From contig NC_014734.1 of NCBI RefSeq assembly GCF_000183135.1, positions 1,612,001 through 1,676,000 of the forward strand: 64,000 bases of DNA, in the 5' to 3' direction. Source of the DNA: Paludibacter propionicigenes WB4 (GTDB taxonomy: Bacteria > Bacteroidota > Bacteroidia > Bacteroidales > Paludibacteraceae). Both the position numbers and the translations under genes were made by a program. This document shows, piece after piece, positions 55,618 through 64,000 of the stretch; the stretch's first letter is position 1; every line of letters starts with the position of its first letter. Under the pieces are notes generated by a model. It was not told where the DNA came from and did no database searches. It saw only the letters and a list, made by a program, of their open reading frames with translations.

Positions 55618-57648
55618 ATGAAAATAAATTTCTCTCAATCACAACTTCAGAATTTACTAAAAGCGGGACTATTTGCTTGTTTAGTAATATTAATTGTGTT
55701 TCTATACCCTTCGGAAGATAAGTTTAAATATCAATTCGAAATAGGTAAACCATGGTCATATGAATTAATCACGGCATCGTTCGACTTCCCTATTTACAAA
55801 AGCGACCAACAAATAGCTAAAGAAAAGGACGAAATTCTGCAAGATTACAATCCTTATTTTAAGCTTGACACTACCATCATTACCCGACAACTAAAAAAAC
55901 TTTACGCCGATTTACAAAAAAAAGGCGAAAGTTCACCTCATATCCCGGTTTATATTGTACGTAAATTCCAATCAATTTATTCAGCCGGAATTATATCTGT
56001 TGATGAATACAATAAATTAATCAACGAAAAAAGAGAGAATATCTCCTGTATTATGCCGAATAGACTATCGCGTGCTATTCCTGTAAAGAATATTTATACT
56101 CCTAAATCTGCTTACGAAGAGATAATGAATGATGCGCCGGCAGCTCTAAAATCGTATGACATCAACATTTATCTTTCTGACAATCTAAAATATGACAGCA
56201 TCATGTCTGTTATGTCTATGAATGAGTTGCTAAAAAACCTCTCTTTGACATCCGGAATGGTTCAGTCTGGTGAAAGAATAATCGGTAGAGGTGAGATCGT
56301 TACTCCCAACATCTATCTGGTTTTGCATTCCCTGAAAATTGAATCTGAAAAACGCAACTCATCATTACAGCAATCATCCATTGCCGTTATTGGTGAAATT
56401 GTCATGATATTTGGGTTAATGTTATTGCTTTTTTTATACATTTACCTTTTCAGACCCCGTATTTATGAAAACAATGGCAACTTAATTCTCATCTTGTTGC
56501 TGATTCTTATGATTGTGGGTCTTACTTCATTCACTATCCGCTTTACAACGCTGAATTACTACATGGTTCCTTTCGCGTTATTGCCTATTATTATTCGGGT
56601 TTTCTTCGATTCTAGAACGGCTTTGTTTGCTCATATTATCACTGTGCTGACAATATCATTTATGGTAGATAATGCTTTTCAGTTTATCCTTTTGCAAATT
56701 ACCATAGGGATGGCAGCCGTTTCGAGTTTGAAAGATATGTCGCAACGTTCGCAGTTGGCGCAAACCGCATTGTATATATTCATAAGCTACATAGTTATGT
56801 ATCTGGCTTTTGAATGCATATCAGAAGGGGATATTCAACGTATTAATATGCAGTACATTGCTTATTTTGGCGTTAGTAGTGCATTCCTTTTGTTTGCTTA
56901 TGTACTGATTTACCTGTTCGAGAAAATTTTTAATTTGATCTCGAGCGTAACTCTTGTAGAGCTGACCAATATCAACAGCGACTTAATGATGGAATTTTCT
57001 GAACGAGCACCGGGTACTTTTCAGCACTCTTTGCAAGTTTCGAATTTAGCCACAGAAGCCGCAAAGAAAATTAATGCCAACAGTTTACTTGTTCGTACCG
57101 GAGCACTGTATCATGATATTGGTAAAATGAAACATCCAGAGTATTTTATTGAAAATCAGATGGGAGGAAAGAATCCATTGTCTGAGTGCGATTTTGAAGT
57201 AGCCTCTAAAATTGTTATCAATCACGTGACCGATGGAGTTGAAATAGCCAAGAAAAGCCACTTGCCGGAACAAATTATCAATTTTATCGGTACGCATCAC
57301 GGGTTTAGCAAGACCAAATATTTTTATAATTCTTACATTAATGCAAATCCGGATAAAAGACCTGACGAAGCTGTTTTTACATACCCCGGTCCTCTTCCTA
57401 ACAACAAAGAGACCGCCATACTTATGATGGCAGATGCAGTAGAAGCACGCTCCAGAAGCTTATCAGAATACACCGATGCCAGTATTGATGAAATGGTGGA
57501 GAGCATGATTGACGGACAAATTGCCGACGGTGCTTTTAAAGAAGCTCCCATCTCATTTTTAGATGTAGAAATCGTAAAATCGGTATTCAAGGAAAAGATC
57601 AAAAACATCTACCACAACAGAATTAAATATCCTGAAATAAATAAATAG
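55618..57648 (+). CDS. PgpH-like 7TM-HD phosphodiesterase
   Basis: A 676-residue membrane protein: one N-terminal helix (residues 14-28), a 240-residue extracytoplasmic 7TMR-HD domain, about seven membrane helices (260-435), then an HD domain with ERAPGTFQHSLQVSNLATEA, then TGALYHDIGKMKHPEYFIEN, HGFSKTKYF and the terminal DMADAVEARSRSL-like MMADAVEARSRSLSE. The family hydrolyses cyclic di-AMP (PgpH of Listeria). Bacteroidota members are expected to do the same, but this is inferred. Confidence 0.92.
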   Translation: MKINFSQSQLQNLLKAGLFACLVILIVFLYPSEDKFKYQFEIGKPWSYELITASFDFPIYKSDQQIAKEKDEILQDYNPYFKLDTTIITRQLKKLYADLQKKGESSPHIPVYIVRKFQSIYSAGIISVDEYNKLINEKRENISCIMPNRLSRAIPVKNIYTPKSAYEEIMNDAPAALKSYDINIYLSDNLKYDSIMSVMSMNELLKNLSLTSGMVQSGERIIGRGEIVTPNIYLVLHSLKIESEKRNSSLQQSSIAVIGEIVMIFGLMLLLFLYIYLFRPRIYENNGNLILILLLILMIVGLTSFTIRFTTLNYYMVPFALLPIIIRVFFDSRTALFAHIITVLTISFMVDNAFQFILLQITIGMAAVSSLKDMSQRSQLAQTALYIFISYIVMYLAFECISEGDIQRINMQYIAYFGVSSAFLLFAYVLIYLFEKIFNLISSVTLVELTNINSDLMMEFSERAPGTFQHSLQVSNLATEAAKKINANSLLVRTGALYHDIGKMKHPEYFIENQMGGKNPLSECDFEVASKIVINHVTDGVEIAKKSHLPEQIINFIGTHHGFSKTKYFYNSYINANPDKRPDEAVFTYPGPLPNNKETAILMMADAVEARSRSLSEYTDASIDEMVESMIDGQIADGAFKEAPISFLDVEIVKSVFKEKIKNIYHNRIKYPEINK

Positions 57649-57688
57649 CAAACCTCAAACAAGACTATCTTGTTTGAAAATAAACGGG

Positions 57689-60094
57689 CTATATTTTAAC
57701 AATTATACCAATTGTTGGTAAAACTCTCCCTGCAAAATTATCTATCGTCCGGAGAAGGTATTTATTTGAATCTGTCGGGTCTACATTGGGTGAATAAACT
57801 TTATTCCCTGATGCATCTGTTGTTCCGGTATCCAGATTGGTATAGATCGGAGCACCCTGAGTCTGGAAATTGTACACATTCTGTATATCAGCATATAAGT
57901 TCAATACCATTTTTTTCAGATAAAACTCTTTATCGATTCTTATATCCAACTGTTGCGTATTTGGCAGTCGCAGCGAGTTGAACTTTGTATAATCCAATAA
58001 AGGCTGCTTGCTTACATTCCAAACCGATTTATTGGCCGAAACAGGATCAATAGGAGTATAAGGCGCACCACCAACATATCGCCAACGTATAGCCAGATAC
58101 CAGTTATTCCTGAATTTATAACTGGATATGAGATTAAAAAGATGCTTAGTATCCCAGGATGAGGGGACATACACCCCGGCTGAGTTCGTGAATTCGCTCC
58201 TGAAAAATGTATAGGTTGCTGTCAGATTCAGCTTTTTCATTTCCATAATTTTATAAAGTATTTCTACTCCATACGCACGTCCCTTACCTCTCGAAATTAT
58301 TTCTTCATCGCCAACCTGCCCAAATTCCGTTCCTTTACTGGCTATACTCATGCCATCGGCTACTGAAAGCGGATAATAATCATAGTGTTTATAGAAAGCT
58401 TCCATGCTTAACTTCATATTACCCATCGGACGATATTCAAACCCGGCAATTGCCTGATTGGATATGGTATAACGTAGGTTTTCATTTTTATTCACTAAAT
58501 CACCGGCAGAATTGCGATAACCCAAGGTCGTATAAGCCGGCTGTTGCGCATATCGTCCGATGTTGGCATTTAAATCTATGTCTGGCGAAAGAGCGTACGA
58601 AACCGAAAAACGGGGAGAAAACTGATTAAGAGGATTCATCATATTATCATTATAATTAGTCCCTACAAAGTTTACTCCAAGCGAAAGTTTTAATTGGTTG
58701 TCTAAAAGTTGCTTCGACGCCTGTGCAAAAGCCTGATAACCGAATAAATTAATTTTCGTATTATAAAGCAAAGACATAACTGTATTATTTATGAATATCT
58801 CACGATTGGTATAATTGGTATAATGAGCATACTTTACACCTCCACCAAATGATAGCTTTACCGGTAAATCAGGATAATTTCGTTCAAAACGTAACTTATT
58901 CTCAGCCTCATCCGACTTATAATCGGAGATTTTAGCACTATCGGTATTATTATCTCTGTATTTGAAATTGGTATTACGCAACATATTACGACTCAGCACC
59001 CAGGTGTCGTAATACCTGTCTGCAAAATGCTTGTAAACTGCACCTACAGTATAATTCCATTGCTTGTAAGTCGGCAGATACGATAAAATATAAGCCTGAC
59101 TTTCGGTCGGGTTCTTAATTCCTGTATTCAGTGCATCATCATCAATAGCCCCGATACCCAGAAAAGTAATTTCGTTTTTTTGATCAATCTTTGTTTTTAC
59201 CTTTACCTGAAAATCATTGTACGTAGGCAAAAATGGCAATTTGAGTGCGGAAAATAAAAATTGTAAATAAGATTGTCTTGCAGAAACAATGAAAGTGGTG
59301 TTCTTACTTAACGGACCATCGAGCGTAAGAGCAGCATCCGAAGCACCTACTGATAGCTTGGTATGCAATTTATCCTTACTGCCATCCTTCTGTTTTATAT
59401 CCATCACAGAACTTAAAGCATTCACCTTACCTGCCGGAAAAGCTCCTGTATAAAAATCTATGTTTTGAATGAAATCGGGATTAAGAACACCAATAGAACC
59501 TCCGGATGAACCCTGAGTTGCAAAGTGGTTAATGGTGGGAATTTCAATGCCGTCCAGGTAAAAAACATTCTCGGAAGGACCCCCACCACGTACTATCAAA
59601 TCATTTCTATTCGGATCGGTAGCTCCGACCCCCGGCAATGTTTGAATTACTTTCGATACATCGCGGGTGGCACCTGCTGTTTTTTCTATTTCTTGGACTC
59701 CTACTGAAAGTACCGAAATAGGGCTTTCAATTTTCTTGGCTGAAAAATTTTGACGTACAGTCACTTCCCCCAGTTGAATCAGCGTTTGTGACATACCAAC
59801 ATTTATGAAGCTGGTTTGATTACCCTGTACCTGAAACTCTTCAGAAACAGCTATCTGAAAGCCCGTCAGACTTACGACTAACCGTTTAAATCCCGGCTCC
59901 ACATCTACAAATGTAAAATCTCCATTTGCATCAGCCGTAGTACCAATATCGGTACCCTGAATAAGAATCGCTGCAAACTCTAACGGTTGATTACTTTTAA
60001 TATCGAAAATTTTTCCTTTTACAGTACCTTTTTGAGCAAAAGCAGAAAAGGAAAAGAATAAAACTAAAAACAGAATAATTCCCTTGTTTTTCAT
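57689..60094 (-). CDS. TonB-dependent outer-membrane receptor
   Basis: An 801-residue receptor: signal peptide MKNKGIILFLVLFFSFSAFA, carboxypeptidase-regulatory-like domain (residues about 22-110, GKIFDIKSNQPLEFAAILIQ), plug (residues about 120-230, VIQTLPGVGATDPNRNDLIV, then RGGGPSENVFYLDGIEIP) and a 22-stranded barrel (FRSEFTNSAGVYVPSSWDTK, NLYADIQNVYNF). It has no SusD partner beside it, so it is probably a siderophore/cofactor-type or generic receptor. Ligand unknown. Confidence 0.93.
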   Translation of the reverse strand: MKNKGIILFLVLFFSFSAFAQKGTVKGKIFDIKSNQPLEFAAILIQGTDIGTTADANGDFTFVDVEPGFKRLVVSLTGFQIAVSEEFQVQGNQTSFINVGMSQTLIQLGEVTVRQNFSAKKIESPISVLSVGVQEIEKTAGATRDVSKVIQTLPGVGATDPNRNDLIVRGGGPSENVFYLDGIEIPTINHFATQGSSGGSIGVLNPDFIQNIDFYTGAFPAGKVNALSSVMDIKQKDGSKDKLHTKLSVGASDAALTLDGPLSKNTTFIVSARQSYLQFLFSALKLPFLPTYNDFQVKVKTKIDQKNEITFLGIGAIDDDALNTGIKNPTESQAYILSYLPTYKQWNYTVGAVYKHFADRYYDTWVLSRNMLRNTNFKYRDNNTDSAKISDYKSDEAENKLRFERNYPDLPVKLSFGGGVKYAHYTNYTNREIFINNTVMSLLYNTKINLFGYQAFAQASKQLLDNQLKLSLGVNFVGTNYNDNMMNPLNQFSPRFSVSYALSPDIDLNANIGRYAQQPAYTTLGYRNSAGDLVNKNENLRYTISNQAIAGFEYRPMGNMKLSMEAFYKHYDYYPLSVADGMSIASKGTEFGQVGDEEIISRGKGRAYGVEILYKIMEMKKLNLTATYTFFRSEFTNSAGVYVPSSWDTKHLFNLISSYKFRNNWYLAIRWRYVGGAPYTPIDPVSANKSVWNVSKQPLLDYTKFNSLRLPNTQQLDIRIDKEFYLKKMVLNLYADIQNVYNFQTQGAPIYTNLDTGTTDASGNKVYSPNVDPTDSNKYLLRTIDNFAGRVLPTIGIIVKI

Positions 60095-60268
60095 ATTATC
60101 GTTATTGAAGATTCAGAACAATAACAACGGCTGAATGAAAATAGTTTAACGTATCGATTTATAAATTGATAGATAATTTATATTGCTATTTGCTTGATAA
60201 ATGGAGTGACGGCATTTCATCAAAATGCTCTTAGATATAAAAAAATCGCAAGCAATCATAGCCGGATA

Positions 60269-60808
60269 TTATTGGCGCGCTATTTTATTTATTGCATCAT
60301 ACAGTGGATTAAGGTATCCATTTTCAAACCGACAAAGCACGCAGATATTTCCCACCGGCTTAGCACTCACCCATTCAAGTGGCAAAGGCTTTCCATCATA
60401 AGTAACCTTTGCCAGGAATGATTTACCCACTTTGAATAACATATCGTAGTCCTGCGTTTCGAAACACAGTTTTGTTTTATCAAACCCATCGGTTTCAAAC
60501 TCACAGCTGTAAACTGCTTGCTCGGCACATTCGGTGCGAAGATACAAAGCCTTGTTCACCAAAACGGGCGAAGTGCTCTTTTGGGCAACAATGTGAGCAT
60601 TCGGTATTTTTCCGGTAAAAATCACCGCATCATCCTGCTTAATCTCAATTTCCGAGATATGCTCTATCAGCAATTGCGACACATGAATTAAATCGTTGTA
60701 GTGGAAGAACTCCTCCCAATTATTGAAAATGGTAGCATCTTTGGGCATATAGCTGCCAAGCACCAGTTCGGCTGCCACACCCGTAAGTTGTATTTTTATT
60801 TTGGACAT
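60269..60808 (-). CDS. Unrecognised cytoplasmic protein
   Basis: A 179-residue protein without a recognised family. It looks mostly beta-stranded (KIKIQLTGVAAELVLGSYMP, AVIFTGKIPNAHIV, FLAKVTYDGKPLPLEWVSAK), has no signal peptide or membrane segment and six cysteines spread through the C-terminal two thirds. It follows the genes at 60853-61674 on the same strand with 44 bases between, so it may share their transcript. Confidence 0.55.
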   Translation of the reverse strand: MSKIKIQLTGVAAELVLGSYMPKDATIFNNWEEFFHYNDLIHVSQLLIEHISEIEIKQDDAVIFTGKIPNAHIVAQKSTSPVLVNKALYLRTECAEQAVYSCEFETDGFDKTKLCFETQDYDMLFKVGKSFLAKVTYDGKPLPLEWVSAKPVGNICVLCRFENGYLNPLYDAINKIARQ

Positions 60809-60852
60809 AATCTGTTTTTTTCGTGTGCAAATTTACGGAAAAACAAGCAGAA

Positions 60853-61416
60853 CTAGCTTTCAGCATTCTCCAAAACAGTAATATTCATAAAACCCAAATG
60901 ATGCATAACTTCGCGTAGTATAAGGAGAGTAGCGGCAAATGAGTTGGTAGTTGGTAAAACATCCTGACTAGCCGGACGACCTGAGATAATAGCTGCCAAG
61001 CGGTTAAACACCTGCTCCACATCCGTGCGGGCAAGCGTTAGTCCTTGTTGTACCTCAGAAAAAACTGTTAGCCTGGCTATATCTTGTATGCTTTCATCCA
61101 ACGTATATAAATCGGAGGTAGCCATAAGTAACCGGTGCAGAGGCATCACTTCATCTTCCACCACCTGAATGGCGTTTTCAATTTCCGCGGGAGTTGGGGG
61201 AAAGTGTTTAAAGAAATCGCGGGCTGTTTTATCCGCACCGATATCAAACACCCACAGTTTTTCAGGCTTCACCGTATCCGTACCATGAGCTATAAAGCTA
61301 TATTCGCCACCGATATGAAGTACAGTCAGAACATCTATATCAGTCACCTTTTGCCGAATGGTACAATAAGTATTATTGATCGCTTCTTGTATTTCGGAAG
61401 AAATAATAGTTCGCAT
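60853..61416 (-). CDS. Unrecognised protein
   Basis: A 187-residue protein: N-terminal mixed region (MRTIISSEIQEAINNTYCTI, VLHIGGEYSFIAHGTD), a central helical segment (AEIENAIQVVEDEVMPLHRL) and a helical C-terminal part (LTLARTDVEQVFNRLAAIIS). No catalytic motif was seen. Three bases separate it from the preceding 84-residue gene, so the two are surely cotranscribed. Confidence 0.55.
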   Translation of the reverse strand: MRTIISSEIQEAINNTYCTIRQKVTDIDVLTVLHIGGEYSFIAHGTDTVKPEKLWVFDIGADKTARDFFKHFPPTPAEIENAIQVVEDEVMPLHRLLMATSDLYTLDESIQDIARLTVFSEVQQGLTLARTDVEQVFNRLAAIISGRPASQDVLPTTNSFAATLLILREVMHHLGFMNITVLENAES

Positions 61417-61419
61417 AAA

Positions 61420-61674
61420 TTACTTTATAATAACAGAAATACCTTCACGCTGCAATAAAGCCAACGATTTAGAGCAGATATTAGAAGTGCAGATTAAAGA
61501 AACCTTTAAATCCGGATGCACATCTTTAATTTGGGTTGACATCTCAACGATCCTGACAGCATCTTTTTGTATAATACGGCTTTTGATTAGTTTCACAATG
61601 CCAATATGATTTTCATCAATAGCACGTAATTGAGTACGAGCGGGTAACTTATAAACTTCGGGATTTAGTTCCAT
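61420..61674 (-). CDS. Unrecognised small protein
   Basis: An 84-residue protein with no family assigned: MELNPEVYKLPARTQLRAID, then KDAVRIVEMSTQIKDV and LKVSLICTSNICSKSLALL. It might be a small alpha/beta domain (beta-alpha-beta with a CxxxxxCS stretch). Eleven bases after the aminotransferase stop, so in its operon. Confidence 0.55.
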   Translation of the reverse strand: MELNPEVYKLPARTQLRAIDENHIGIVKLIKSRIIQKDAVRIVEMSTQIKDVHPDLKVSLICTSNICSKSLALLQREGISVIIK

Positions 61675-61685
61675 ACGTAACCGTA

Positions 61686-62987
61686 TTATTGTTGAGCTTC
61701 GGCAAATGCTTTTAAGCGTTCTTCCAACACCTCCATCTGATCCAACCGCACAAACGATACGCAGGCACGCAATCCGTTTAGGTTTTCACTACCGGTTATA
61801 GCCAACGAAATAGCACTTATACCGTAATACAAAAATTCTTTCATCAACTCACCGCTTGTCAGATTAGGATACGCAATGGTGAAATAAAAACCATCAGCCA
61901 ATTCCCGGTCTTCGTCGTTGTAAACAATATAGAAACCGTATTTCAGAAATAAAGCTTTCATCAACCTGGCCTTTTCGCCATAGGCATGAAGCACTTTTAC
62001 AAAATCTATTTCACCGTCATTTACCACTTTGAGTGTAGCTGCCAATGCATATTGCGCCGAGTGCGAAGTTCCGGCTGTTGTGGCATAAAGCACACCATAA
62101 GGTATAAAATGCCCAAGCACATCACTGGTAAAATAATTCTTTAAATTCGGATAACGACGGGTGCGAAGCTTTTCGGAAGTAATCATCATACCAATGCGCT
62201 GACCTGCGTAACTGAATATTTTGGATGCAGAAAGTAGCAAAATATAATTATCGGTATAATGTGCCACAGTTGGTTGGAAAGGAGCTACAGCAGGTGTTCC
62301 GTAATGCTGACGAAAATCCATGGCAAAATATGCCAGGTCTTCTATCACTATCACATCGTATTTTGTAGCTAGTTCGCCGATTGTTTTCAATTCGCTTTCC
62401 GAGAAGCAAAACCACGACGGATTATTCGGCGATGAATAACAAATAGAGCAAACATTACCTTCTTTCAGAAACGATTCCAGTTTGTCATGGAGTTTATCAC
62501 CCCTGAAATTCAAGATATCAAATGACTTAAACGGCAATCCCATCAAGTGTAATTGCGATTTTTGCACCGGAAAACCCGGATCAATAAACAAGGTGTATGG
62601 TTTATCGGGATTCGTACGGGCAGCTGCCAGTAAAGCTGCAAAACTACCCTGCATCCCTCCTACTGTGGGCACACAATTCAGAGGAGAAACTTCCAGATTT
62701 ATAAACAGATTGGCAAAACGAGCTATCTCTGTTTTAGCAAACGGAATACCTTCTATATTTGGGTATTGAGCAGCTAGCCCATTATCCAGAGCCTCTTTTT
62801 CAGCCGCAATAGCCACAGGTGAAGCCGGTAAGCCGGGCACACCCATTTCCATATGAATAAATTCTTGTCCGCTCTCTTTCTCTATCTGTGCTACCAGTTT
62901 TCCCACTTCCCGAATGGACAATCGGGTTATATCCGACTCGCCAAACTGAGCAAAAAGAGCATCTACAAGTTCTTTTTGTATAATCAT
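61686..62987 (-). CDS. Class I/II PLP aminotransferase
   Basis: A 433-residue fold-type I aminotransferase. Motifs: EFIHMEMGVPGLPASPVAIA (substrate loop), GMQGSFAALLAA, ICYSSPNNPSWFCFSESEL, VIEDLAYFAMDFRQ and the PLP-Lys segment LLLSASKIFSYAGQRIGMMI. It follows the phenylacetate-CoA ligase gene on the same strand (125-base gap), which suggests a role with aromatic or branched amino acids. Substrate not proven. Confidence 0.88.
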   Translation of the reverse strand: MIIQKELVDALFAQFGESDITRLSIREVGKLVAQIEKESGQEFIHMEMGVPGLPASPVAIAAEKEALDNGLAAQYPNIEGIPFAKTEIARFANLFINLEVSPLNCVPTVGGMQGSFAALLAAARTNPDKPYTLFIDPGFPVQKSQLHLMGLPFKSFDILNFRGDKLHDKLESFLKEGNVCSICYSSPNNPSWFCFSESELKTIGELATKYDVIVIEDLAYFAMDFRQHYGTPAVAPFQPTVAHYTDNYILLLSASKIFSYAGQRIGMMITSEKLRTRRYPNLKNYFTSDVLGHFIPYGVLYATTAGTSHSAQYALAATLKVVNDGEIDFVKVLHAYGEKARLMKALFLKYGFYIVYNDEDRELADGFYFTIAYPNLTSGELMKEFLYYGISAISLAITGSENLNGLRACVSFVRLDQMEVLEERLKAFAEAQQ

Positions 62988-63112
62988 TTTTTAAATTTTA
63001 AAGCTGACTTTCCAAAACTTCGGAACTTCGGAATTATTGAATACGATTAATATCGCGAAGCTAATATCACGACCAAAGTGAGTTTATGTCAATCAATAAC
63101 GCAGAATACAAA

Positions 63113-64000
63113 CTACTTCTTCCTGTTATCCACCACTCTTACCGCTTTTCCTTCGCTACGGGTAATCGTTCTTGGTTCCACCAAAGTGACTTTCACACTT
63201 AAACCAATGGCACTGTTAAGCGCATGAGATATCTTGCGCGACAAGTTCTGTAAATCGCGGATAGTATCGGTAAGTTTCGTTTCGTCCAGTTCCACTTTCA
63301 GTTCCAACGTATCCAGATTATTTTCTCTGTCCACGTAAAGCATGTAATGCGCACTTGTTTCACCAAGTTCCAGCAAAACATGTTCAATCTGCGAGGGAAA
63401 TAAATTCACTCCACGAATAATGAGCATATCGTCGCTTCGTCCGGTAATTTTCTTCATACGCACCGACGTACGGCCGCACTCACAAGTTTCGCGGCTTAAC
63501 GTGGAAAGATCGCGGGTGTTATAACGAAGCAACGGAATACCTTCTTTGGTCAATGTTGTAAATACCAGTTCTCCTTCCTGGCCGTCGGCAAGCGGCTCTT
63601 TGGTGTCAGGATGTACAATTTCAGGAAAGAAATGATCCTCGTGAATGTGCAATCCGGTATGGAATGTACAATCATTAGCCACACCCGGTCCCATAACTTC
63701 ACTTAGTCCGTAAATATCATGAGCCTGAATTCCCCATTTCTTTTCCAGTTCCAACCGCATATTCTCAGTCCACGGTTCTGCACCAAAAACACCAACTTTC
63801 AATTTCATATCGGCCAATGAATAACCATTTTCAGCCAATGCATCGGCCAAATGAAGGGCATACGAAGGCGTACAAGCCAATACTGTCGACCCAAAATCAG
63901 ACATAAGCTGCAACTGACGGCGTGTGTTTCCACCCGAAATAGGAACTACCGAGCAACCCGTAGTTTCCGCACCGTAATGAACACCTAATCCACCGGTAAA
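63113..64000 (-). CDS. paaK: Phenylacetate-CoA ligase, C-terminal part, cut by window edge
   Basis: The last 295 residues of an AMP-forming CoA ligase of the PaaK type, open to the right edge. The first residues read FTGGLGVHYGAETTGCSVVP, then ISGGNTRRQLQLM; further motifs are VGVFGAEPWTENMRLELEKK, IYGLSEVMGPGVANDC, GELVFTTLTKEGIPLLRYNT, RSDDMLIIRGVNLFPSQIEH and the acyl-CoA lysine region RSEGKAVRV. In Bacteroidales such ligases usually pair with indolepyruvate ferredoxin oxidoreductase in aryl-acid formation or uptake; those genes are outside the window. Confidence 0.9.
   Translation of the reverse strand, partial: FTGGLGVHYGAETTGCSVVPISGGNTRRQLQLMSDFGSTVLACTPSYALHLADALAENGYSLADMKLKVGVFGAEPWTENMRLELEKKWGIQAHDIYGLSEVMGPGVANDCTFHTGLHIHEDHFFPEIVHPDTKEPLADGQEGELVFTTLTKEGIPLLRYNTRDLSTLSRETCECGRTSVRMKKITGRSDDMLIIRGVNLFPSQIEHVLLELGETSAHYMLYVDRENNLDTLELKVELDETKLTDTIRDLQNLSRKISHALNSAIGLSVKVTLVEPRTITRSEGKAVRVVDNRKK

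Overview
The window comes from an anaerobic member of the Bacteroidota, most likely of the order Bacteroidales. The sequence evidence is a recurring promoter type TTTG-N19-TAnnTTTG, few Shine-Dalgarno sequences, a TonB-dependent receptor with an N-terminal carboxypeptidase-regulatory-like domain, C-GCAxxG-C-C, HXXEE and DUF4395 proteins, and a fused HisB. A Paludibacter-like diazotroph fits, but this is an inference from gene content, not a placement.

The centre of interest is 19.2-30.7 kb on the minus strand: a complete structural operon for the alternative, iron-only (Fe) nitrogenase. The order is anfH, nifI1, nifI2, anfD, anfG, anfK, then an unrecognised HEPN-like gene, a flavin/heme split-barrel gene, two tandem anfO paralogues, a substrate-binding-protein homologue without a signal peptide, and an AnfA/NifA-type sigma-54 activator. 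AnfD keeps the P-cluster cysteines (49, 75, 138) and the cofactor ligands (Cys257, His423), and a delta subunit gene lies between D and K, so this is not a MoFe system. The nifI pair predicts 2-oxoglutarate-responsive shut-off of the enzyme. Two similar candidate -24/-12 boxes (TGGCATG-N4-WTGAA), each with an upstream TGT-N10-ACA site, precede anfH and the binding-protein/activator pair. No cofactor-assembly genes (nifB, E, N, V) are present, so they must lie elsewhere.

Layout. 0-9.6 kb is accessory: the end of an Xaa-Pro aminopeptidase; a block of exported proteins between two copies of a 75-bp direct repeat; a GH43-type glycosidase; nitroreductase, glyoxalase-like, AraC-type, RibD-like reductase and DUF4395 genes; and a small gene remnant. 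9.6-19 kb is housekeeping: uvrA, hisB, a degenerate alkaline-phosphatase-superfamily protein, a PatB/MalY aminotransferase, ung and a split threonine/serine exporter. After the nitrogenase region come tRNA-Pro(GGG), cardiolipin synthase, ribD, prmC, a DMT permease, a TonB-domain protein, recX, a hemolysin III homologue, mnmA, a DUF3127 protein, gapA with a near-ideal promoter and terminator, adenine deaminase, a ComEA-like protein and tRNA-Gly(CCC).

44.5-52.9 kb holds small redox and stress proteins and a Tat module: tatA and tatC followed by two likely Tat clients, a DUF362 protein and a polyferredoxin with an internal twin-arginine segment. 53-60 kb holds an ECF sigma/anti-sigma/DUF4252 operon, an NlpC/P60 peptidase, a PgpH-like HD phosphodiesterase and a TonB-dependent receptor. 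The right edge has a phenylacetate-CoA ligase fragment, an aminotransferase and three unrecognised genes on the same strand.
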